Below the pieces are notes generated by a model, which had not been told where the DNA came from, ran no database searches, and saw only the letters and a program-made list of their open reading frames with translations. A program made the translations under genes and the position numbers. This document shows, one piece after another, positions 1 to 8,337 of a DNA stretch of 64,000 bases. The stretch's first letter is position 1. Every line of letters starts with the position of its first letter. The DNA comes from Streptomyces sp. KMM 9044. Its GTDB lineage: Bacteria; Actinomycetota; Actinomycetes; Streptomycetales; Streptomycetaceae. The stretch spans positions 44,854-108,853 of the forward strand of contig NZ_CP113912.1 in assembly GCF_024701375.2 (NCBI RefSeq), written 5' to 3'.

Positions 1-247
1 TAGGGGACTTGAGTCGCTTCGGTCGCTGCCTTCGTTCCCGTATCCATCCCCACCTGCACTGTTATTCGGTTATCGGGAGCCTGCCCCGGAGCTCCGGCCG
101 CTGCCGGGCTTACCCGCGAGTCGCTGTACCGGGGTACGCGGTTGCCCTCGTCCGGGCACGTCGACGACGACGAGACGGCGTGACGCACCGCGCTGCGGCG
201 GGCGAAGAATGGCCGAACTCGGCAGCTGCACGGACTGAAGGACGAAG
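1..247. other. left-edge stretch without a recognisable gene
   Basis: Open frames exist here only because the DNA is GC-rich. None has a plausible ribosome-binding site or a recognisable protein. The stretch ends in an AT-richer segment that holds an ARE-like operator upstream of the first regulator. Confidence 0.5.
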
Positions 248-274
248 ATAATATACCTCCTGAGCGGTTTTTTT
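248..274. promoter_or_regulatory. ARE-like operator upstream of the first TetR gene
   Basis: The core reads ATATACCTCC then TGAGCGGTTT, an imperfect inverted repeat of the autoregulatory-element type bound by gamma-butyrolactone receptors (A/T-rich flank, ACC half, CGGT half). It lies about 50 bases before the GTG start of the receptor gene, as expected for autoregulation. The match was made by eye, so binding is an inference. Confidence 0.45.
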
Positions 275-323
275 CTGTGCTCTGTACAGGCCTGAGATGC
301 ATGGTTCGGGGAAGGGAGGTCCG

Positions 324-971
324 GTGGCCCAGCAGGAACGTGCGGTCAGGACCCGCCGGGCAGTACTGGAGGCGGCCGCGGCCGTCTTCGCGGAGCACGG
401 GTACGCGGCGGCGACGGTCGCCGACATCCTCAAGACCGCCGGAGTGACCAAGGGCGCGTTGTACTTCCACTTCGACTCCAAGGAAGCGCTCGCCAGGGGC
501 GTCCTGGAGATCCAGACGGAGCAGGCGTTGCCTGAGCAGGAGATCAAGCTCCAGGAAGCGGTGGATGTCGTGATGACGATGGCCCACCGACTGGTGCACG
601 ACCCCCTGCTACGGGCCGGCGCCCGCCTCTCGGCCGATCCGGTCGCCGCCCGCAGGCACCACGGCAGCGCCTGGCCGTTGTGGGGCGACGTGCTGACAGG
701 GCTCATGACCGAGGCCCAGGAGAGGGGGGAGACCGTGGCACACATGGTGCCGCGAGAGGTCGGCGAGCTACTGGTCGGCGCACTCAACGGGGTACAGCTG
801 TACGCTCAGTTGGAGACCGACCTCGGCGACGTCGAGTTCCGGGTCTCGGTGCTGCTGAAGCACTTGCTGCCGTCCATCGCCGCGCCCGCGGTCCTGGCGC
901 GTCTGGACGTGGCTCCGGACCGGGGAGCCCGAATGGTGCGCGAGTCGGCCCATATGCCGGTCTCCGCCTGA
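324..971 (+). CDS. TetR-family gamma-butyrolactone receptor-like regulator
   Basis: This 215-residue protein is a ligand-responsive DNA-binding repressor of the ArpA/ScbR type. Residues ~8-55 form the TetR helix-turn-helix, with the signature VADILKTAGVTKGALYFHF. The C-terminal half has the receptor-like segment around LNGVQLYAQLETDL. The GTG start was chosen because GGGAGG sits five bases upstream, whereas the upstream in-frame ATG has no such site. An ARE-like element precedes the gene. It is a close paralogue of the regulator at 49789-50433, and the pair brackets the biosynthetic cluster. No AfsA-type butyrolactone synthase is visible in the window, so the ligand may come from elsewhere or this may be a pseudo-receptor answering to an antibiotic. 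Confidence 0.88.
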   Translation: MAQQERAVRTRRAVLEAAAAVFAEHGYAAATVADILKTAGVTKGALYFHFDSKEALARGVLEIQTEQALPEQEIKLQEAVDVVMTMAHRLVHDPLLRAGARLSADPVAARRHHGSAWPLWGDVLTGLMTEAQERGETVAHMVPREVGELLVGALNGVQLYAQLETDLGDVEFRVSVLLKHLLPSIAAPAVLARLDVAPDRGARMVRESAHMPVSA

Positions 972-1573
972 GGCCCGCTCACGGAGACCGTCCTGCGAGG
1001 GCGCCGGGCGGGGGCGTGCCGACAGGCCCGGCGCGCAATCCGGCGGACGGCAGTTTGCGGTGGACGGTGAGGGCCTTCGAGCGTGCGCCCGCAGCCAGGA
1101 CGTTTTCGTAGGCGTTCATGCGATTCGGACCTGTCTCTTTCGGCGAGAGGTGAGTGGGGCGCCAGCCGGCGCGCGGCGTGTGACACGCGTGATCGACAAC
1201 GATCCAGTCCTGTGGCCGGTCCTGTGCCCCCGCCGAGGCAGGCCGGTCCCTGAAACCGTCGGACTGCCACGGGGCGTGGCAAGAGGCGGTTCTTGAGTGA
1301 TTCCTGAGCACTTCTCGAGTCCGCTGATCCACTGTGGCCCAGGTTGTGGACGGAGAGTCGGATGCACGCCGGTTAAAACCGCGCGCCAGGTCTGTTAAGC
1401 CAGCCATGGGTGTCTGGGGTGTTCCCCCTGCCGCCCGTCCTGTCGGAGCTGACTCGCAGGGGAGAATGCGCGAGCCTGGGTGCCGTCGGGCGGGGTCGGC
1501 GCCGTCCGACGGCACATGAAGCTCCAACTGTGCTGATTGAAGCGGGAGTTGTACAGGCACGCGTGTACGGCGC
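972..1573. other. intergenic region before the first SARP gene
   Basis: About 600 bases separate the receptor stop from the first ARE-like box. I see no supported coding sequence. Open frames on both strands lack family resemblance and ribosome-binding sites. Confidence 0.5.
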
Positions 1574-1597
1574 AACAAAACAGCACAGCTGGTTTGC
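1574..1597. promoter_or_regulatory. ARE-like operator, distal copy before SARP gene
   Basis: The sequence AACAAAACAG...TGGTTTGC is an imperfect inverted repeat with an AACAAAAC left half and a GGTTTG right half. It lies 28 bases upstream of a second, better box. Tandem boxes would let the paralogous TetR receptors repress the SARP activator, the usual logic in Streptomyces cascades. Confidence 0.5.
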
Positions 1598-1601
1598 CGT
1601 T

Positions 1602-1625
1602 GACAAACCGTCTGGCCTGTTTTGT
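1602..1625. promoter_or_regulatory. ARE-like operator, proximal copy before SARP gene
   Basis: ACAAACCG on the left and TGTTTTGT on the right form a near-canonical autoregulatory element. It ends about 48 bases before the SARP start, where it would overlap the promoter. It is the best ARE match in the window. Confidence 0.62.
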
Positions 1626-1672
1626 ACTCGTGTGGTGCTGGATGGCAGCGCACTCACCTAGGGGGCAACGGC

Positions 1673-2542
1673 GTGCAGATCGACGTACTGGGCACATTGG
1701 ACGTCAGAGAGAACGGGGCGTCCGTCACTCCCACCGCACCCAAGCCCCGACAGGTGCTCGCCCTTCTGGCGCTCCACGCCGACCAGGTGGTTCCGGTCTC
1801 CGCTCTCATCGACGAGCTGTGGGCGGGCCGCCCGCCACGCAGTGCGCGTACCACGTTGCAGACCTATGTTCTGCAACTGCGCGACCTCATCGCGCGCGCA
1901 CTGGAGAAGGAGACACCCGCCGCCGGCCCCGCGGCCCTGCTGCGGCGCAGGGTCAAGGACGTCCTGGTCACCTTACCCGGGGGGTACATGCTCGCCTCCG
2001 GAGGCGGGTCGAGCGATGTCCGGGAGTTCGAACGGCTGGCGGGCATGGGGTACCGCGCGCTCGACGCGGGAGACTTCCAGGGTGCCTCACGCCTGCTGCG
2101 CGAGGCACTCGCCCTGTGGACCGGCCCGGCCTTCGCCGACGTCCAGACCGGTGCGCAGCTGGAGATGGAGGCCAGACGGCTGGAGGAAAGCCGCCTGTGC
2201 GCCCTCGATCAGCGCATCGAGGCCGATCTCCGGCTCGGCCGCCATCGCGAACTGCTTGCCGAACTGACCGTGCTGACCAGCCGCTACCGCACCCATGAGA
2301 ATCTGCACGCCCAGTTCATGCTGGCGTTGCACCGCTCGGGTCGGCGTGGCGAGGCGCTCGACATCTACCACCGACTGCGCAGCACTCTCGTACGGGACCT
2401 GGGCCTGGAGCCCTCGGCGCGGCTGCGCCGACTCCAGCAGTCGATCCTGAAGGCCGCGCCGGAGGCACCGCTCACGGAGGACCGGCAGCCGCCCGTCACG
2501 GCTCCCTCCCCCCGCGAGAGCGGCATATGCCCGCCGGGCTGA
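1673..2542 (+). CDS. SARP-family transcriptional activator
   Basis: This 289-residue protein has the Streptomyces antibiotic regulatory protein architecture. An OmpR-type winged helix (residues ~1-95, beginning VQIDVLGTLDVRENG) is followed by the bacterial transcriptional activation domain (residues ~100-265, with helices around LRLGRHRELLAELTVL). The GTG start at the conserved first strand was chosen because longer starts add residues unlike the family. Two ARE-like boxes precede it, which suggests control by the TetR receptors. SARPs bind direct repeats spaced 11 bp and recruit RNA polymerase. Candidate targets are the TCGAG repeats at 26614-26662 and 24741-24767. A second SARP follows at 5546. 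Confidence 0.92.
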   Translation: MQIDVLGTLDVRENGASVTPTAPKPRQVLALLALHADQVVPVSALIDELWAGRPPRSARTTLQTYVLQLRDLIARALEKETPAAGPAALLRRRVKDVLVTLPGGYMLASGGGSSDVREFERLAGMGYRALDAGDFQGASRLLREALALWTGPAFADVQTGAQLEMEARRLEESRLCALDQRIEADLRLGRHRELLAELTVLTSRYRTHENLHAQFMLALHRSGRRGEALDIYHRLRSTLVRDLGLEPSARLRRLQQSILKAAPEAPLTEDRQPPVTAPSPRESGICPPG

Positions 2543-2687
2543 ACTGATGTACGGGAAGCGGGTGGTGTCACGGCGGCGCAGATCACCGTGACTCCCGCTG
2601 TGGCACGGCGCGATAAGTGAGTAGCCTCAGACCAATCGTTAAGTTACCCCTTAGTAGGTGACCTTCGCCGGCTTGAGGAGCCCGCTC

Positions 2688-4982
2688 ATGCAACTCGTCG
2701 CGATCATCGTGTCACTGACCCTGATGGTGGTCGGCAGCGCGCTGTTCTGTCGCGCCACCTCGCAGATCCTTCAGTTTCTACGGCTCGGCCAGCCCCTCCC
2801 GAAGGGCTTGCGGACCGACAATCCCCATCAGCGCAGTGTGACGCTGGTCAGGGAGTTCGTCGTCCACACGCGCATGAACCGCTGGGGCGCCATCGGAGTG
2901 GCGCACTGGTTCGTAGCGGTGGGCTTCTACACGCTGCTCCTGACGCTGGTCAACGCCACCGGGCAGCTGTTCAAACCCGACTGGGTGCTGCCGGTCCTCG
3001 GTGACTGGGGGCCCTACAACATGTTCGTCGAGTTCCTGGGCACGATGACGGTGCTCGGCGTCCTGGTCCTGATTGCCGTCCGGCAGCTGAACCGCCCCTC
3101 GGCTCCGGGTAGCAAGTCGCGCTTCGCGGGCTCCAGGACGGGTCAGGCGTACTTCGTCGAGACCGTCATCGTTGTCGTGGGCACCTGCATCGTGGTGCTG
3201 CACGCCCTGGAGGGCGCGCTGCACCACGTGGACCACTACCAGGCGTCGCACTTCATCTCGTACCCGCTCGTCGAGTGGTTTCAGGGGGTGAGCCGGCCCA
3301 CCCTGGAGAACCTGGTGTACCTGGTCGCCATGGTCAAGATCGGGACGTCGTTCGTGTGGATGATCGTGGTGTCGCTGAACATCGACATGGGTGTGGCGTG
3401 GCATCGGTTCCTGGCGTTTCCGAACATCTGGTTCAAGCGTGAGGCGGATGGTGGGACGGCGCTGGGTGGTCTGTTGCCGATGACGTCGGGTGGCAGGCCG
3501 ATCGACTTCACCGATCCCGGTGACGACGATGTGTTCGGTGTCTCGCAGGTCGAGCAGTTCTCGTGGAAGGGTCTGCTGGACTTCTCCACCTGTACCGAGT
3601 GCGGGCGCTGCCAGTCGCAGTGTCCCGCCTGGAACACCGGTAAGCCGCTCTCTCCGAAGCTGCTGATCATGTCGCTGCGTGATCATGCGCATGCCAAGGC
3701 TCCCTATCTGCTGGCCGGCGGTGGCAGGAGCGTGGAGGGTGAGGAGAGGGCGTCCGTGGAGGCGTTTGAGGACGTGCCGGCCGCGGCGCTGGCGGAGGCC
3801 GGGCGCCCGCTGGTCGGTGCCCTCGAGGAGAACGGTGTCATCGACCCGGACGTGCTGTGGTCCTGCACCACCTGCGGGGCCTGTGTCGAGCAGTGCCCGG
3901 TGGACATCGAGCATGTCGACCACATCGTCGACATGCGCCGCTACCAGGTGATGATCGAGTCGGCGTTCCCGTCCGAGGCGGGCACGATGCTCAAGAACCT
4001 GGAGAGGAAGGGCAACCCCTGGGGCCTGGCCGGGAAGCAGCGCCTGGAGTGGACCAAGGAGGTCGACTTCGAGGTCCCGGTCGTCGGCAGGGACGTCGAG
4101 GACCTGTCGGAGGTCGAGTACCTGTACTGGGTGGGCTGCGCCGGTGCCCTGGAGGACCGGGCCAAGAGGACCACCAAGGCCTTCGCCGAGCTGCTGCACA
4201 TCGCGGGCGTCAGGTTCGCGATCATGGGCGGTGACGAGAAGTGCACCGGCGACTCGGCGCGCCGTCTGGGCAACGAGCCCCTGTTCCAGGAGCTCGGCAC
4301 GGAGAACGTCATGTCGCTGAACGCGGCCTTCGGTGAGGAGACGGACGACGAGGGCGGGGTCACCGGCGGGGCGGGGAAGCCCAGGTCGGCCAAGAAGATC
4401 GTCGCCACCTGCCCGCACTGCCTCAACACCCTCGGCAACGAGTACCCCCAGCTCGGCGGCGACTACGAGGTCATCCACCACACCCAGCTGCTCCAGCGTC
4501 TGATCGACGAGGGCAGGCTGATCCCGGTGACCCCGGTCGAGGGCCTCGTCACCTACCACGACCCGTGCTATCTGGGCCGGCACAACAAGATCTACACGCC
4601 TCCGCGCGAGATCATCGCCGGTGTTCCGGGCCTGCGCAACGAGGAGATGCACCGTCACAAGGAACGCGGCTTCTGCTGCGGCGCGGGCGGCGCCCGGATG
4701 TGGATGGAGGAACGGATCGGCAAGCGCATCAACGACGAACGCGTCGACGAGGCCCTCGCCCTGAACCCCGACATCGTCTCCACCGCCTGCCCGTTCTGCC
4801 TGGTCATGCTCACCGACTCGGTCAACGGCAAGAAGAACGACGGCAAGGCCGGGGAATCCGTCCAGGTCGTCGACGTCGCCCAGCTCCTGCTGCAGTCCGT
4901 CAGAACGTCGGCCCATGGCGACGAGCCCCCCACGGGCACGTCCGACACGGAGAACGCGCCCGAGCCGGAGCCGGTGAAGTAG
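2688..4982 (+). CDS. membrane-bound Fe-S oxidoreductase (HdrD/GlpC-like)
   Basis: This 764-residue protein resembles the actinobacterial (Fe-S)-binding heterodisulfide reductase-related family. The N-terminal ~260 residues hold five or so membrane segments of the nitrate-reductase-gamma/HdrE type. Two ferredoxin-like 4Fe-4S motifs follow, CTECGRCQSQCP near residue 301 and CTTCGACVEQCP near 393. The C-terminal half carries two cysteine-rich CCG-type regions, including CPHCLN and FCCGAGGARMW. It probably moves electrons between a cytoplasmic donor and the quinone pool. The ATG with GAGGAG seven bases upstream was preferred over the GTG 30 bases earlier. Streptomycetes usually have a housekeeping copy, so a copy beside regulators of a naphthoquinone cluster may protect or reduce quinones (inference). 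Confidence 0.85.
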   Translation: MQLVAIIVSLTLMVVGSALFCRATSQILQFLRLGQPLPKGLRTDNPHQRSVTLVREFVVHTRMNRWGAIGVAHWFVAVGFYTLLLTLVNATGQLFKPDWVLPVLGDWGPYNMFVEFLGTMTVLGVLVLIAVRQLNRPSAPGSKSRFAGSRTGQAYFVETVIVVVGTCIVVLHALEGALHHVDHYQASHFISYPLVEWFQGVSRPTLENLVYLVAMVKIGTSFVWMIVVSLNIDMGVAWHRFLAFPNIWFKREADGGTALGGLLPMTSGGRPIDFTDPGDDDVFGVSQVEQFSWKGLLDFSTCTECGRCQSQCPAWNTGKPLSPKLLIMSLRDHAHAKAPYLLAGGGRSVEGEERASVEAFEDVPAAALAEAGRPLVGALEENGVIDPDVLWSCTTCGACVEQCPVDIEHVDHIVDMRRYQVMIESAFPSEAGTMLKNLERKGNPWGLAGKQRLEWTKEVDFEVPVVGRDVEDLSEVEYLYWVGCAGALEDRAKRTTKAFAELLHIAGVRFAIMGGDEKCTGDSARRLGNEPLFQELGTENVMSLNAAFGEETDDEGGVTGGAGKPRSAKKIVATCPHCLNTLGNEYPQLGGDYEVIHHTQLLQRLIDEGRLIPVTPVEGLVTYHDPCYLGRHNKIYTPPREIIAGVPGLRNEEMHRHKERGFCCGAGGARMWMEERIGKRINDERVDEALALNPDIVSTACPFCLVMLTDSVNGKKNDGKAGESVQVVDVAQLLLQSVRTSAHGDEPPTGTSDTENAPEPEPVK

Positions 4983-5069
4983 CGCTGCAGAAAGCAGCGA
5001 TGTGACCGTGGCTGAGGGGCCGCCCCGACGGCCCCTCAGCCACGCTCCGGCCAAGTGTTCTCACTTACG

Positions 5070-5095
5070 GGCAAACCGCCCAAGCGGTTCGTTGT
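5070..5095. promoter_or_regulatory. ARE-like operator upstream of truncated receptor and SARP
   Basis: GCAAACCGCC followed by CAAGCGGTTCGTT forms a good inverted repeat (AAACCG and CGGTT halves) of the butyrolactone-receptor type. It is retained although the receptor gene immediately downstream is truncated. It may now control the SARP gene at 5546. Confidence 0.6.
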
Positions 5096-5132
5096 TCCGG
5101 AGCGTGTCATGCACGGCGGCATTCGGCGTCGC

Positions 5133-5451
5133 GTTGCCCGGGAGACAGAACCTGGTCAAAAAGGCGCGAGCCGCTCGTACACGATGTTCGCTGATACAGG
5201 CGGCGGCCGAGGTGTTCGCCGAGGTGGGCTTCGTGCCCGCGTCTCCGGGCGCCATCGGTGAACGGGCCGGTTTCAGCAACGGGGCACTGTACTTCCGCTT
5301 CACCACCAGGAGCATGCTCGCCGAAACGGTCGAGACTGAGACAGCCGAGAGCGCTCGCCGGATCACCGAGCCTGAGAGGTCCGCCTCTGCGTTTCCCGCA
5401 GGCCCGCCCTCTTTGTTCTCTGTCCTTCGAGGATTGCTCAAATGCCACTGA
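5133..5451 (+). pseudogene. truncated TetR/gamma-butyrolactone receptor
   Basis: Only the DNA-binding half of a TetR receptor is left. Residues matching helix-turn-helix positions are visible (IQAAAEVFAEVGFVPASPGA, then FSNGALYFRF), but the frame ends after about 105 codons instead of ~215. No good start codon is present; a TTG near 5133 is the nearest in-frame candidate, without a ribosome-binding site. The remnant resembles the two intact receptors in the window but is more divergent. It could be a decayed third receptor, or less likely a short DNA-binding protein without ligand domain. Confidence 0.7.
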
Positions 5452-5545
5452 AGGAACCAGTGCCTCCGGCCGGGGTACGGCTAGCGTGCAGCTTCGCCGA
5501 CGACTTTCCGCCATCGGCAGTGCCCGACGACGAACGGAGGAAACC

Positions 5546-6367
5546 ATGGAGATTCAGGTTTTGGGTCCGTTGTCCGCCGCCGTGAACGGGGACTCTATCG
5601 TCCCGACCGCCGGGAAACCCAGACAGGTCCTTGCCCTGCTCGCGTTGTATCCGAGCCGCGTCGTGCCCGTCTCCACGCTGATGGAGGAGATCTGGGGAAC
5701 GGAGTTGCCGCAGAGCGCGATGACCACGCTGCAGACATACATCATGCAGCTGCGCCGCTACCTCGGTACGGCGATGGGGCCCGGCGCGCCGGGCGCGGCG
5801 AAGGACGTTCTGGCCACTCGGCACGGCGGCTACATGCTGCAGATCCCGCCGGAGTCCGCGGACGTGTACACCTATGAGCGCCTGGTCGCCGAGGGCCAGC
5901 AGGCCTTCGAGGAGGGCAAGGACGAACAGGCCGCTCGCTGCTTCCGGCAGGCCCTCTCCCTCTGGCAAGGGCCCGCGCTGGTGGACGTGCGACTCGGTCC
6001 GGTCCTGAGCATCGAGGTCACGCGGCTGGAGGAGTCCCGGCTGATGACCATCGAGCGGCGGATCGACGCAGATCTGCGGCTCGGCCGGCACGCGGAACTG
6101 ATCGCCGAACTCACCGACCTGATCGCCCGCCACCCCCAGCACGAGGGCTTGCACGCCCAGGCGATGGTGGCCCTGTACCGGTCCGGACGGCAGGCGTCCG
6201 CCCTGGACGTCTACCGGAAGCTACGGACGGGACTGATAGAGGAGATCGGGGTGGAACCCTCGCCGCAGCTGCAGAACCTGCACCAGGCCATGCTCGCGGT
6301 CGATCCGGAACTCGACGTGGTGGCCGGTCCGCGCCGCGGCTCCACCTTCGACCGGTACGCGGCCTAG
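5546..6367 (+). CDS. second SARP-family transcriptional activator
   Basis: This 273-residue protein has an N-terminal OmpR-type winged helix (MEIQVLGPLSAAVNG onward to ~95) and a bacterial transcriptional activation domain to ~residue 250. It is clearly paralogous to the SARP at 1673, with shared blocks such as KPRQVLALLAL and DLRLGRHAELIAELTDL. The ATG has CGGAGGAAACC directly upstream. An ARE-like box and a receptor remnant precede it. Two SARPs in one cluster suggest a hierarchy or division of targets between operons; which binds the TCGAG repeats cannot be decided from sequence. Confidence 0.92.
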   Translation: MEIQVLGPLSAAVNGDSIVPTAGKPRQVLALLALYPSRVVPVSTLMEEIWGTELPQSAMTTLQTYIMQLRRYLGTAMGPGAPGAAKDVLATRHGGYMLQIPPESADVYTYERLVAEGQQAFEEGKDEQAARCFRQALSLWQGPALVDVRLGPVLSIEVTRLEESRLMTIERRIDADLRLGRHAELIAELTDLIARHPQHEGLHAQAMVALYRSGRQASALDVYRKLRTGLIEEIGVEPSPQLQNLHQAMLAVDPELDVVAGPRRGSTFDRYAA

Positions 6368-6637
6368 AAGACTCATCAAGATCTTTACGAGTCTTCCAGG
6401 GCCTGTCCGGAGGATCCTGCCGGACAGTCCCTGGGTCCGCGAGTGCCCGGTCCGACCGCTGGCACGGCTGGGCCGACCTGACCGGCAGTCACGGCAAGCA
6501 CCCGTTGCCGTACCGGAGCCCTGCGGTGGTTCAAAATCCTGGCTGCGGTCGGCTCCGTCTCCAGCGCGGTTCGAGGCTGTCTGGTGAATCTTGAAGTCTG
6601 CCCCGTGACATCAGGCGCGTGCGTGAAGGAGGACGGC

Positions 6638-6955
6638 ATGCCGGACGAACAGCCGGTGCGACTGTGCTGCTTCGCACCCTCCGGTGAGGGCCCCTCCGTC
6701 TTCGACGACTGGGCGGCGAGCGTCGGCCCCGGGGCGCGGCCGGTCCCGGTCCTCCTGCCGGGCTGCACGATGCGGCGGACCGAACCCCCGATGACCGCGC
6801 ACCGGGCACTGCTCGCCGCCGGAACCCGCCCTTTGCCGTACACGCTCCTCGCCGGGAGCCCGCGTCCGTCGGCTGATCCGTGCTCCGGCCACCGGATCCG
6901 GGTCCTCGTTCCGCTGTCCGGCCCCGTTCCGCGTTCCGGCGGGCGCAATGTGTGA
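6638..6955 (+). pseudogene. type II thioesterase remnant
   Basis: The start is well formed (GAAGGAGG, then ATG). The first ~50 residues follow the type II (GrsT-like) thioesterase N-terminus: RLCCFAPSGEGPSVFDDW, then a VPVLLPG strand and an EPP motif. The expected nucleophile elbow GHSMG is degenerate (LAGSPRPS), and the frame stops at 105 codons instead of ~250. The gene cannot encode a working editing thioesterase. It is probably left from an ancestral polyketide cluster that also supplied the neighbouring aromatase/cyclase. Confidence 0.6.
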
Positions 6956-6971
6956 AGAGAGAGGTGTTCAG

Positions 6972-7925
6972 ATGTCTGGTGAGCGTGTGGGCAGGGCGAG
7001 GCACCGTATGCAACTGGCGGCGCCCGCCGGTGTGGTCTACGCGGTGCTCGCCGATGCGGTCAGGCTGCCGCTCTGTTTCTCCGCGAGCGTCCATGTGGAG
7101 CGGCTGGAGTCCGACAGCGAGCGGGAGCGTCTGCGGGTGTGGTCCCTTCTGGACGGGCAGTTGAGATCGTGGACCGCGTCGCGGCGCCTGGACCCGGTGG
7201 AGCGCCGCATCGAGTTCTGGCAGGAACGCTCCACGTCTCCGCTGGACTCCGTCACTGGCGCGTTGAGCATACGTGGCTGTGGGCCGCGCGACGCCGAGCT
7301 TGAACTGCAGTACGGCTTCAGCACCACCGGCGGCCTGCCCGACGACGCGGCGTGGGCGGCGTGGTGCGCCGACCTGAACCTCCGTATGCAGCTCGCCGAC
7401 CTGAAGTGGTTCGCCGAACGGTGGACGCGCCTGGACGAACTGGCGCTGTCCTTCGAGCACTCGATACGCATCAACGGTCCGGCCGAGCTGGCCTACGACT
7501 TTCTGTACCGGGCGGGGGACTGGGCCGAGCTGGTGCCTCACGTTGCCCGGGTCGGCCTCACCGAGGACGCACCCGGGGTGCAGCGCATGGCGGTGGAGAC
7601 GCTGACCGAGCACGGCTCGCAGACCACCGAAGCGGTGCGGATCTGCTTCCCGCACGCGGGCCGCCTCGTCTACAAGCGGACCGTGGTCCCTGAGCTGCTG
7701 GCGGCGCACACCGGCGAGTGGTCCATCGTCCCGGATGAGACGGGGGTGACCGTCACGGGGAAGCAGAGCGTCGTGCTGCGCGAGGAGAACATCACCGCGG
7801 TACTCGGCGAGGGCGCCGACCTCGCACGCGCCCGTCAGCACGTGAGGGCGGCACTCGGCTCGGAATGCCTGGCCCTGCTCACCCTGGCCAAGCAGCACGC
7901 CGAAGGCGCCGTGCGCATGCTGTGA
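6972..7925 (+). CDS. aromatase/cyclase (SRPBCC, two-domain type)
   Basis: This 317-residue protein contains two START/SRPBCC (polyketide cyclase) domains, residues ~8-150 and ~165-310, as in bifunctional aromatase/cyclases of type II polyketide clusters. Those enzymes close and dehydrate the first aromatic ring of a poly-beta-ketone chain. The ATG preceded by AGAGAGGTG was chosen over an ATG 24 bases upstream. No ketosynthase/chain-length factor/ACP genes occur in the window. The gene is therefore an orphan whose substrate, if any, would be a type III PKS product or a polyketide from elsewhere. The thioesterase stub lies just upstream and a TatB-like gene downstream. Confidence 0.8.
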   Translation: MSGERVGRARHRMQLAAPAGVVYAVLADAVRLPLCFSASVHVERLESDSERERLRVWSLLDGQLRSWTASRRLDPVERRIEFWQERSTSPLDSVTGALSIRGCGPRDAELELQYGFSTTGGLPDDAAWAAWCADLNLRMQLADLKWFAERWTRLDELALSFEHSIRINGPAELAYDFLYRAGDWAELVPHVARVGLTEDAPGVQRMAVETLTEHGSQTTEAVRICFPHAGRLVYKRTVVPELLAAHTGEWSIVPDETGVTVTGKQSVVLREENITAVLGEGADLARARQHVRAALGSECLALLTLAKQHAEGAVRML

Positions 7926-7974
7926 CGTCCCGGCCCAGTGCGGTGGTTCTGCCCGGCACGGCGAGCAGTTGCAG

Positions 7975-8319
7975 ATGCTCGAGGTGATGCTCGCACTTCT
8001 CGCCGTGTCCCTCTTCGGCCCGGACAAGCGGCCGAAGGCCGTCCAGGACGTGGCGGCTCTCATCCGGAAGGTGCGTGCCTTCTCGGACGGTGCCCAGCGG
8101 CAAGCCCGCGAACAGCTCGGCCTCGAACTCGAGGACCTCGGGTTCGGGGACCCGGACCCTCGAGCGTTCCTCCGCAAGCAGCGGGCCGACGACGACCTGG
8201 GGATCAAGGAGACCGCCGAGGTCGCCGACACGGTGAAAGGGCATGGGAGCGAGCCGCCGACGAGGTCCGCTCCGCCGGCCGGGGGCGAGCGTCCGGCATT
8301 CGACGTGGACGCCCCCTGA
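7975..8319 (+). CDS. TatB-like twin-arginine translocase subunit paralogue
   Basis: The 114-residue product follows Streptomyces TatB: a hydrophobic helix (residues ~3-14), the hallmark FGPDKRPK, an amphipathic helix (VQDVAALIRKVRAFSDGA) and a conserved tail DPDPRAFLRKQ ending in LGIKE. TatB binds twin-arginine signal peptides next to TatC at the membrane. The N-terminus is about six residues shorter than usual and lacks FNDIG. The ribosome-binding site is weak, and a TTG two codons earlier is an alternative start. It may be decaying, or it may be a dedicated partner for secretion of the haloperoxidase at 11876-13435, which carries a Tat-type signal. Confidence 0.75.
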   Translation: MLEVMLALLAVSLFGPDKRPKAVQDVAALIRKVRAFSDGAQRQAREQLGLELEDLGFGDPDPRAFLRKQRADDDLGIKETAEVADTVKGHGSEPPTRSAPPAGGERPAFDVDAP

Positions 8320-8337
8320 ACCGCTCGCTCTACGGGA

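Noticed and set aside
2778..5054. 758-codon open frame antisense to the Fe-S oxidoreductase
   Set aside because: It is a GC3-driven shadow rich in Arg/Val/Leu/Asp with no family resemblance and no start signal. The sense gene has clear cysteine motifs.
6972..7925. Type II polyketide cluster
   Set aside because: Only an aromatase/cyclase and a thioesterase stub are present; no ketosynthase, chain-length factor or ACP.
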